DNA of 12,711 nucleotides from UBA2239 sp050177075 (GTDB lineage: Bacteria > Pseudomonadota > Gammaproteobacteria > Burkholderiales > UBA9220): positions 1 through 12,711 of the forward strand of contig JBFXHL010000073.1 in NCBI GenBank assembly GCA_050177075.1. The letters are read 5' to 3'. Positions 1 through 5,741 of the stretch are shown here, in pieces. Under the pieces are notes generated by a model. The model saw only the letters and a program-made list of their open reading frames with translations, had not been told where the DNA came from and did not search any database. The stretch's first letter is position 1, and each line of letters starts with the position of its first letter. Position numbers and translations under genes: made by a program.

Positions 1-1431
1 ATCAATTACCGCGTCTGTTCCCACCGGGAGTTCCTCAAACAGCTCGACCTGTTCTTCGGCGCGGAAGGCGCGATGGGGGGGGATTCCACCTCCATCGGCG
101 ACCTGCTGTCCAACCTGGACGATGGCCATGAGGAAGGGGAGGAAGGGGCGGACGACATGGCCGCCGCCGCTGACAACGAGCTGGTGAAGCTGGTCAACAA
201 GATCATCGTCGACGGCTACAACAAGAAGGCGTCCGACATTCACATCGAGCCCTTCCCGGGCAAGGAAAAGACCGAGATTCGCTACCGAATCGACGGTTCC
301 CTGGTGCCTTACATCCAGATTCCGGCCAGCTACCGCAACGCCCTGGTGACCCGCCTCAAGATCATGTGCGACCTGGACATCTCCGAGAAGCGCAAGCCCC
401 AGGACGGCAAGATCAAGTTCAAGAAATTCGGCCCCCTGGACATCGAACTGCGGGTGGCCACGGTGCCCACCCAGGGCGGCGTGGAAGACGTGGTGATGCG
501 TATCCTGGCCTCCGGCGAGCCGCTGCCCCTGGAGAAGATGGGGTTTTCCAAGGTCAACCACGCGAAGCTGCTGACTTGCATCGAAAAGCCCTACGGCCTG
601 TTTTTCGTCTGCGGCCCGACGGGTTCCGGCAAGACCACCACCCTGCATTCGATCCTGAAATACCTCAACACCTCGGAGACCAAGATCTGGACCGCCGAGG
701 ACCCGGTGGAAATCACCCAGCGGGGCCTGCGCCAGGTGCAGATGAACCCCAAGGCCGGTCTCAATTTCGCCACCGCCATGAAGGCCTTCCTCCGGGCCGA
801 CCCGGACATCATCATGGTGGGCGAAATGCGGGATGCGGAAACCACCGGCATCGGCATCGAAGCCTCCCTCACCGGCCACCTGGTATTCGCCACCCTGCAC
901 ACCAACAGCGCGCCGGAGTCCATCATCCGCCTGCTGGACATGGGCATGGACCCCTTCAACTTCGCCGACGCCCTGCTGGGCATCCTGGCCCAGCGTCTCG
1001 GCAAGCGCCTGTGCGGCAAGTGCAAGAAGGCCTACACCCCGTCGGCGGAGGAAATTGACTCCCTGGTGAGCGAGTACAGCCTGGAGCTGCAGAACACCAC
1101 CACCTGGAAGAAGGACCCCCAGGCGGCCCGCCAGACGGTGCTGGAGGAGTGGAAGAAATCCTTCGCCAACGACAAGGGACAGTTCACCCTCTATACCGCC
1201 GAGGGCTGCGAGGAGTGCAACAACACCGGCTACAAAGGCCGTGTGGGCCTGCACGAGCTACTGGTGGGCACCGACGCAGTGAAAAAACTGATCCAGGAGC
1301 ATGCCCGGGTGGCGGAAATCCTCGCCCAGGCCCTGGAGGACGGCATGCGCACCCTGAAGCAGGACGGCATCGAGAAGGTGCTCCAGGGCATCACCGACAT
1401 CAAGCAGGTGCGCGCGGTCTGCATCAAATAA
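1..1431 (+). CDS. pilB: PilB/GspE-family type IV pilus assembly ATPase (5'-truncated by window edge)
   Basis: This is a cytoplasmic secretion ATPase that would power pilus extension by hydrolysing ATP beneath the inner-membrane platform protein. The frame is open from base 1, so the true start lies upstream and the ATG at 73 is internal. About 476 residues are visible. The Walker A motif GPTGSGKT is at bases 613-636 (residues 205-212). The Walker B/Asp-box segment DPDIIMVGEMRD is at 799-834, followed by a His-box region with LTGHLVFATLHTN. A four-cysteine zinc site follows: CGKC at residues 338-341 and CEEC at 403-406. The gap between the cysteine pairs, about 61 residues, is longer than the roughly 30-40 I recall in PilB and GspE. 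The N-terminal MshEN-type domain, which binds c-di-GMP in some relatives, would lie outside the window. An acidic linker (residues 36-55) precedes the core. The HD-GYP gene starts 15 bases after the stop, suggesting one operon. PilB is preferred over GspE because pilA is nearby, but neither pilC nor gsp genes are visible. Confidence 0.85.
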   Translation: MNYRVCSHREFLKQLDLFFGAEGAMGGDSTSIGDLLSNLDDGHEEGEEGADDMAAAADNELVKLVNKIIVDGYNKKASDIHIEPFPGKEKTEIRYRIDGSLVPYIQIPASYRNALVTRLKIMCDLDISEKRKPQDGKIKFKKFGPLDIELRVATVPTQGGVEDVVMRILASGEPLPLEKMGFSKVNHAKLLTCIEKPYGLFFVCGPTGSGKTTTLHSILKYLNTSETKIWTAEDPVEITQRGLRQVQMNPKAGLNFATAMKAFLRADPDIIMVGEMRDAETTGIGIEASLTGHLVFATLHTNSAPESIIRLLDMGMDPFNFADALLGILAQRLGKRLCGKCKKAYTPSAEEIDSLVSEYSLELQNTTTWKKDPQAARQTVLEEWKKSFANDKGQFTLYTAEGCEECNNTGYKGRVGLHELLVGTDAVKKLIQEHARVAEILAQALEDGMRTLKQDGIEKVLQGITDIKQVRAVCIK

Positions 1432-1446
1432 ACCGGGAGAGCGGCG

Positions 1447-3057
1447 ATGAGCGGTTTGACCCACGAAAAACTGCTGGAGCGGCTGGAACAGCTCACCGCC
1501 ATCGGCGCCTCCCTGTCGGCCGAGAAGGACACGCCGCGCCTCCTGGAGTCCATCCTCCTGGCGGCGAAAGGTCTCACCAACGCCGACGGCGGTACCCTTT
1601 ACCGGGTGGCGGACGGCCACCTGAGCTTTGAGATCATGCGTACCGACACCCTGGGTATCGCCATGGGTGGGACCACCGGCAAGCCGATTCCCTTCCCGCC
1701 GCTGCCTCTGTACCTGGACGACGGCCAGCCCAACGAGCATCTGGTGGTGGCCTACGCCGTGCTCCACGATTGCACCGTCAACATCGCCGACGCCTACGAA
1801 GCCGAGGGCTTCGATTTTTCCGGCACCCGCAAGTTCGACCAGAATACCGGCTACCGCTCCCAGTCTTTTCTCACGGTGCCGATGAAGAACCACGAGAATG
1901 AGATCATCGGCGTCCTGCAGCTGATCAACGCCCGGGATCCCGGCAGCGGCGCCATCATTCCCTTCTCCGCCGAGGATCAGAGTTTTGCCGAGTCCCTCGC
2001 CTCCCAGGCCGCCATCGCCCTGACCAACCGGCAGTTGATCGATCAGCTGGAGCGTCTGTTCGAATCCTTCATCAAGCTGATCAACATCGCCATCGACGAG
2101 AAATCGCCCTACACGGGAGGGCATTGCGAGCGGGTGCCGGTGCTCACCATGATGCTGGCCGATGCCGTGGACGCCGTGGACGAAGGCCCCCTGAAGGATT
2201 TCCACCTCGACGAGAAAGGGCGCCACGAGCTCAAGATCGCCGCCCTGCTGCACGATTGCGGCAAGGTGACCACGCCGGTCCACGTCGTGGACAAGGCCTC
2301 GAAACTGCAAACCCTCTACGACCGCATCCACGAAATCGATACCCGCTTCGAGGTGCTGAAGCGGGACGCCGAAATCGCAATGTTGCGGCAGCGCCTTGCC
2401 GGCGGCGATGCGGACGAGGCGGAGCGGGCGTGCACGGAACGCCTGCGGCAGCTCGACGAGGACCGGGAGTTCCTGCGCAAATGCAATATCGGCGGGGAAT
2501 TCATGTCACCAGCGTTGCAGGAGCGGGTCAAGGCCATCGCCGCCAACCGCTGGGTGAACCCGGCGGGGGAAAGCGCCCCGCTCCTCAGCGACGAAGAAGT
2601 CGCCAACCTCAATATCGCCAAGGGCACGCTCACCGACGCCGAGCGGGAGGTCATCAACTACCACGTGGTGGCCACCATCAAGATGCTCGAAGCCCTGCCC
2701 TGGCCCCGGCACCTCAGTCATGTGCCGGAATACGCCGGCGGCCACCACGAGCGCATGGACGGCAAGGGCTATCCCCGCGGCCTGCGGCGGGAACAGATGT
2801 CCCTCCAGGCCCGCATGATGGCCATCGCCGACGTGTTCGAGGCCCTTACCGCCAAGGACCGCCCCTACAAGGAAGGCAAGAAACTGTCCGAGGCACTGGC
2901 CATCCTGGGGCGCATGAAGCAGGACAACCACGTGGACCCGGATTTGTTCGACGCCTTCATCCGGCAAAAAGTCTACCTGCGCTACGCCCAAGACTTCCTC
3001 GAGCCTGCCCAGCTGGACGCGGTGGACGAGGGCAAGATTCCCGGCTATACCCCCTGA
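1447..3057 (+). CDS. GAF domain / HD-GYP domain protein, probable cyclic-di-GMP phosphodiesterase
   Basis: This is a 536-residue soluble protein with no obvious membrane segment. Residues about 10-195 look like a GAF sensor domain, ending in a typical FAESLASQAAIALTNRQL segment. A helical linker leads into an HD-GYP domain, a family that hydrolyses c-di-GMP to pGpG or GMP. The visible signature residues are all present: H226 (HCERV), H269-D270 (HDCGK), H406, H433-H434-E435 and DGKGYP (438-443). The ADVFEALTAKDRPY motif is at 461-474. The core is interrupted by a long insertion: about 130 residues separate HDCGK from H406, against about 30 in RpfG-type proteins. The insertion includes a charged, probably coiled stretch at about 290-345. 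The ATG at 1447 follows a GGGAGA ribosome site at suitable spacing. Co-transcription with the upstream pilus ATPase is likely, so c-di-GMP control of pilus extension is a reasonable inference. The ligand of the GAF domain cannot be told from sequence. Confidence 0.9.
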   Translation: MSGLTHEKLLERLEQLTAIGASLSAEKDTPRLLESILLAAKGLTNADGGTLYRVADGHLSFEIMRTDTLGIAMGGTTGKPIPFPPLPLYLDDGQPNEHLVVAYAVLHDCTVNIADAYEAEGFDFSGTRKFDQNTGYRSQSFLTVPMKNHENEIIGVLQLINARDPGSGAIIPFSAEDQSFAESLASQAAIALTNRQLIDQLERLFESFIKLINIAIDEKSPYTGGHCERVPVLTMMLADAVDAVDEGPLKDFHLDEKGRHELKIAALLHDCGKVTTPVHVVDKASKLQTLYDRIHEIDTRFEVLKRDAEIAMLRQRLAGGDADEAERACTERLRQLDEDREFLRKCNIGGEFMSPALQERVKAIAANRWVNPAGESAPLLSDEEVANLNIAKGTLTDAEREVINYHVVATIKMLEALPWPRHLSHVPEYAGGHHERMDGKGYPRGLRREQMSLQARMMAIADVFEALTAKDRPYKEGKKLSEALAILGRMKQDNHVDPDLFDAFIRQKVYLRYAQDFLEPAQLDAVDEGKIPGYTP

Positions 3058-3079
3058 ATGTGACGATTTTCGTCACATT
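3057..3079. repeat. Perfect 10-bp inverted repeat (3-base loop) at the end of the HD-GYP gene
   Basis: Arms AATGTGACGA (3057-3066) and TCGTCACATT (3070-3079) are perfectly complementary around TTT. A further GTGAC follows at 3080-3084, giving GTGAC, GTCAC, GTGAC in alternating orientation. The first base of the arm is the last base of the HD-GYP stop codon. No U-tract follows, so it is a poor intrinsic terminator. It lies about 105-125 bp upstream of the -24 element of the pilA promoter, the usual distance for a sigma-54 activator site. It could be a PilR-type or other regulator site, or a transcript-end hairpin. The repeat is certain; the function is inferred. Confidence 0.7.
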
Positions 3080-3093
3080 GTGACTTTGCTGGA

Positions 3094-3117
3094 CCGGGGT
3101 GCCCGGCTTAACCCCGG
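3094..3117. repeat. GC-rich inverted repeat, possible hairpin
   Basis: Arms CCGGGGT (3094-3100) and ACCCCGG (3111-3117) pair perfectly across a 10-base loop. It follows the 3057-3079 palindrome and may help end the HD-GYP transcript or shape the leader region, but it lacks a T-tract. Only the symmetry is seen; the role is unknown. Confidence 0.45.
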
Positions 3118-3123
3118 GACCCA

Positions 3124-3150
3124 GGGGCCTGGCAAAAGCGAAAAGGCCCC
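3124..3150. repeat. Third inverted repeat upstream of pilA
   Basis: Arms GGGGCCT (3124-3130) and AGGCCCC (3144-3150) pair perfectly around a 13-base A-rich loop. It sits 33 bp upstream of the -24 element. It could act as a stem-loop of read-through transcript or as a protein site. In GC-rich DNA a 7-bp pair can arise by chance, so confidence in function is low. Confidence 0.4.
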
Positions 3151-3182
3151 GTCCGGCGCGGGTTCGGGAGGAGAGGGCAAGG

Positions 3183-3198
3183 TGGCACGGCCCTTGCT
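3183..3198 (+). promoter_or_regulatory. Sigma-54 (RpoN) -24/-12 promoter of pilA
   Basis: The sequence TGGCACGGCCCTTGCT matches the RpoN consensus (TGGCACG, four variable bases, TTGCW) at every defined position. The -24 GG is at 3184-3185 and the -12 GC at 3196-3197. Transcription would start near 3208, leaving a leader of about 50 bases before the pilin ATG. Type IV pilin genes are classically RpoN-dependent and activated by the PilS/PilR two-component system; that part is family knowledge, as pilS and pilR are not in the window. Confidence 0.92.
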
Positions 3199-3244
3199 CA
3201 CTTCCTGGCCGGACACGACGGTGTTCGCTTAATCAACCATTGAT

Positions 3245-3250
3245 GGGAGA
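3245..3250 (+). promoter_or_regulatory. Ribosome binding site of pilA
   Basis: GGGAGA lies 7 bases before the ATG at 3258 and fixes this start over the longer upstream open frame. Just before it is a small dyad, ATCAA (3232-3236) and TTGAT (3240-3244), that could form a weak hairpin next to the ribosome site. Confidence 0.75.
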
Positions 3251-3257
3251 CTTAACT

Positions 3258-3686
3258 ATGAAACAAGTGCAAAAGGGTTTCACCCTGATCGAACTGATGA
3301 TCGTGGTCGCGATTATCGGTATTCTGGCCGCGGTGGCGTTGCCCGCTTATCAGGACTATACCAAGCGCGCCAAGGTTTCTGAAGTCATGCTGGCGGCTTC
3401 TTCCGCGAAAACCGCTGTTTCGGAGTATGCCCAGTCCAAGGGCGTGATGCCTCCCTCCGCCGCGTCCGCCGGCGTTGAGTCCCAGAGCTCCACGTACGTT
3501 GCTTCCGTGGATTACACTGGCGGCGGCAACACCGGTACCGTGACCGCCACCGCTCAGGGCTTCAACGATGCCAACATCGATACCAAGACCATCACCCTGA
3601 CCGGTACACTGCAGTCCAATGGTCAAGTGACCTGGGTCTGCGGCGGCACGATTCCTGCCAAGTACCGTCCGGCCAGCTGCAAGTAA
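3258..3686 (+). CDS. pilA: Type IVa major pilin precursor
   Basis: This is a 142-residue prepilin, the structural subunit of the type IV pilus fibre. The basic leader MKQVQKG is cut after G7 by prepilin peptidase, leaving a mature N-terminal Phe that is normally N-methylated. The mature protein begins FTLIELMIVVAIIGILAAVA, with the conserved Glu at mature position 5 and a hydrophobic helix of about 25 residues. Two C-terminal cysteines, C128 and C141, would close the D-region disulfide loop. The mature length of about 135 residues is normal for type IVa pilins. The ATG at 3258 is chosen because of the ribosome site and the correct leader length; a longer in-frame extension exists but would place the leader internally. 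The gene has its own RpoN promoter and a strong terminator. The segment from about 66 to 100 is rich in Ser and Thr, offering possible O-glycosylation sites. The C-terminus is Lys, not the terminal Ser modified by TfpO in some Pseudomonas pilins. Confidence 0.95.
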   Translation: MKQVQKGFTLIELMIVVAIIGILAAVALPAYQDYTKRAKVSEVMLAASSAKTAVSEYAQSKGVMPPSAASAGVESQSSTYVASVDYTGGGNTGTVTATAQGFNDANIDTKTITLTGTLQSNGQVTWVCGGTIPAKYRPASCK

Positions 3687-3705
3687 TCGCTTCATGGCCT
3701 GAAGG

Positions 3706-3737
3706 AGGCGCCCCATGGAAGTGGGGCGCCTTTTTTC
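3706..3737 (+). terminator. Intrinsic terminator after pilA
   Basis: Arms GGCGCCCCA (3707-3715) and TGGGGCGCC (3722-3730) surround a 6-base loop and are followed by TTTTTT (3731-3736). A3706 can extend the stem against the first T. It begins about 20 bases after the pilin stop. It should end most pilA transcripts, so the next gene would be expressed by partial read-through or from a promoter I cannot identify in the 18 bases that remain. Confidence 0.93.
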
Positions 3738-3755
3738 TGTTTGGAATGACATTCT

Positions 3756-5705
3756 TTGAACGCGCACCGTTTATTTTCCCGCTGCGAAAGCCTTATCCCC
3801 CTCTTGCTGGTGGGGCTGTTGTCGCTGGCGGTTTACTGGCCGGGGCTCGGAGGAAGCTTTTTTTTCGACGACGAGCCGAACATCCTGTGGGTGGAGGCGA
3901 TACGGCTTGACGGCCTGTCCGTGGATGGACTCCTGAGCGCATGGAAGAGTGGTCACGCTGGTCCCCTGGGAAGGCCGGTAAGTCAACTGAGTTTCGCCAT
4001 CAATTATTTCCTGGACGGCTTTTCCCCTTTTTATTTCAAGCTGACCAACCTGGCGATCCACCTTCTCAACGGCATCCTCGTTTTCCTTATCGCGCGGCGT
4101 TTGATCATGGCCACCCTGCCAGGGGCGACATTCAGGGAAACCAGGCTGTACGCGGGGCTGGTGGCGGCGGCCTGGCTGCTTCATCCCATTCAGGTGCCGG
4201 CAGTGTTGTATGTCGTGCAGCGCATGACCAGCCTGTCCGCGCTGTTTCTCTTATCGGCACTGCTGCTCCACATCACCGCCCGCCAGCGGGAAAGACTCGG
4301 CCCCGGGGGGGGGGCGATGTTGGCGTTGGCCTGGGGCGTGTTCTGGCCACTGTCTATCTACAGCAAGGAGACCGGGCTTCTCCTGCCAGGATTTGTTGCG
4401 GCCTACGAGTTGATTGTTCGATGCGCCCCGAATTATGAAAGGGATTTTTTCGGACGTGCGCTGCTCTGGGTCGTGGGGGCGGCGGGCGTAGCCGCTGCGG
4501 TTTATCTTGTCCTGCCCGCTGCCCACTGGATGTGGGCGGGCTATGAATTGCGCGGCTTCTCGCCCACGGAGCGGTTGATGTCCGAGGCCAGGGTGCTGTG
4601 GCTGTACCTGGACCTGATTTATGCCCCCTATGGCGGGGGCTTCAGTCTTTATCATGATGATGTCGCCATCTCCACGGGGCTGTTGATGCCTTGGACGACA
4701 TTGCCGGCGGTTATCGGGATACTCGCCCTGATAGCGGGGGCATGGTGGGGGCGAAGCCGGTTTCCGCTGGTTTCTTTCGGTATTACCTGGTTTCTGGTGG
4801 GCCATGGCTTGGAGTCCACGGTCCTGCCCCTGGAGCTCGCTCATGAGCATCGCAATTATGTGCCGCTCCTGGGGGCCCTGTTGGCATTCGTGCCGCTCCT
4901 GGCCTTTTTGACGAAGAATCGAGGGGCGAAAAGAACTGCGGGAATAAGCATGGCCGTGGTGTTTGTGGCATACCTGGGGTTTCTTACCGCCCTGCGGTCC
5001 CACCAGTGGAGCAACGAAATTCTGCGGACGCAACTGGAAACCCAATACCACCCCGATTCGCCGCGGGCTAATTATGAGGCGGCGCTGGCCCTGGTCAGGC
5101 AGGCAGGGGCGGGCCCCATGGAACTGCTGCCGTACGTGATGGCCCGCAAACATTATGAGCGTGCCGGGAAACTCGACCCGGACTTCAAACTGGGGTTGCT
5201 CGGTTTGATGCAGTTGAACTGCAAGACCGGCAAGGAAGTGGAGGAGGGTTGGGTCGACGAGTTGGCGCGGCGGCTTGAAAAAACGCCCTTCTCCCCCGCT
5301 GACAGGAATTTGTTGTACAGTCTGAAAGAGATGGCTGTCAACGGGGTGCTGTGCCTGAAACGGCAAGACGTGCAGACGCTTTTTGCCGCATCCCTTGCCA
5401 ACGATACGGTCACCCCTCCGGTGCGCGCGATGCTGTATTCGTGGTTCGCTGATTATTTGCTGCTGCGGGAGAAAGACCTGTCCGCCGCGCAGGAGGCTCT
5501 TGGCCAGTCCCTGGTGCTGGCGCCGAACAGCGCCAGCAACCAATTGAAGTGGGCCCAACTGCTCTTTCTCCAGGGACGGTACGAGGAAGCGCGGCGCGGG
5601 CTGGCGGCTTTGCAGGACCGCTTGCTGAGTCGCGCGGAGGCGAGGACGAAGGCGGTGTTGCTGGCTTGTTTGGCGGGTGAATCCCAATGCCGGCTGATTC
5701 CTTGA
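3756..5705 (+). CDS. Polytopic GT-C-like membrane protein with TPR-like C-terminus; candidate pilin glycosyltransferase (TfpW-like by position)
   Basis: This is a 649-residue inner-membrane protein. The first membrane segment (about 12-30) is followed by an acidic motif, FFFDDEPNI (D38, D39, E40), in the first outer loop, the place of the metal/acceptor motif in lipid-sugar-dependent GT-C enzymes. Further hydrophobic segments run to about residue 410. Family-like motifs include LHPIQVPAVLYVVQR (142-156), YSKETGLLLP (202-211) and EHRNYVPL (364-371), which resemble the TMTC and other TPR-linked GT-C proteins. From about 435 to the end the protein is soluble, helical and TPR-like, for example YEEARRGLAAL at 609-619. 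The best start is TTG at 3756, after GGAA; an in-frame stop at 3747 rules out anything upstream. Position directly behind pilA and the GT-C-like architecture suggest transfer of a sugar from a polyprenyl-phosphate donor to pilin, as proposed for TfpW. It lacks the Wzy_C-type look of PglL/PilO. A ten-G run lies at 4305-4314 and a T8 run (3858-3865) just before the DDE codons. Membrane topology and fold are confident; the substrate is inferred. Confidence 0.72.
   Translation: MNAHRLFSRCESLIPLLLVGLLSLAVYWPGLGGSFFFDDEPNILWVEAIRLDGLSVDGLLSAWKSGHAGPLGRPVSQLSFAINYFLDGFSPFYFKLTNLAIHLLNGILVFLIARRLIMATLPGATFRETRLYAGLVAAAWLLHPIQVPAVLYVVQRMTSLSALFLLSALLLHITARQRERLGPGGGAMLALAWGVFWPLSIYSKETGLLLPGFVAAYELIVRCAPNYERDFFGRALLWVVGAAGVAAAVYLVLPAAHWMWAGYELRGFSPTERLMSEARVLWLYLDLIYAPYGGGFSLYHDDVAISTGLLMPWTTLPAVIGILALIAGAWWGRSRFPLVSFGITWFLVGHGLESTVLPLELAHEHRNYVPLLGALLAFVPLLAFLTKNRGAKRTAGISMAVVFVAYLGFLTALRSHQWSNEILRTQLETQYHPDSPRANYEAALALVRQAGAGPMELLPYVMARKHYERAGKLDPDFKLGLLGLMQLNCKTGKEVEEGWVDELARRLEKTPFSPADRNLLYSLKEMAVNGVLCLKRQDVQTLFAASLANDTVTPPVRAMLYSWFADYLLLREKDLSAAQEALGQSLVLAPNSASNQLKWAQLLFLQGRYEEARRGLAALQDRLLSRAEARTKAVLLACLAGESQCRLIP
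4305..4314 (+). repeat. G10 homopolymer within the candidate glycosyltransferase gene
   Basis: Ten consecutive G encode G184-G186 and the first base of A187 in a loop after the early membrane segments. Loss of one G would shift the frame to a TGA at 4411-4413. Gain of one G would shift it to a stop ending at 4438. Either change removes two thirds of the protein. Poly-G tracts of this length mediate phase variation in, for example, Neisseria pilin-glycosylation genes; here that is a hypothesis. Confidence 0.8.
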
Positions 5706-5741
5706 AAAAGGAATGCCGGGCTACGGTTGGATGAAGAATGG

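Noticed and set aside
75..82. G8 run in the pilus ATPase gene (also G7 at 6836-6842 in the GT4 gene) as further phase-variation tracts.
   Set aside because: Runs of 7-8 G are not surprising in GC-rich coding DNA, and switching off the ATPase core gene by this route has no supporting context. Only the G10 run was kept.
1258..2331. A 357-codon open frame on the minus strand opposite the ATPase end and the HD-GYP gene.
   Set aside because: It crosses the junction of two well-supported genes and has low-complexity Gly/Val/Asp/His composition; the shadow of GC-biased codons explains it.
3231..3243. AATCAACCATTGA as an IHF site for the sigma-54 promoter.
   Set aside because: The spacing to the TTR part of the consensus is off by one base, and it lies downstream of the promoter, where IHF would not help activator looping.
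3099..3257. An in-frame N-terminal extension of the pilin from position 3099.
   Set aside because: It would run through the RpoN promoter and put the prepilin leader inside the protein; the ATG at 3258 has a good ribosome site and the correct 7-residue leader.
4251..5687. A 478-codon open frame on the minus strand opposite the GT-C-like gene.
   Set aside because: It lies wholly opposite a gene with clear membrane segments and family motifs. Its translation is rich in Arg, Gln, His and Pro with no domain-like pattern, as expected of antisense frames in GC-rich DNA.
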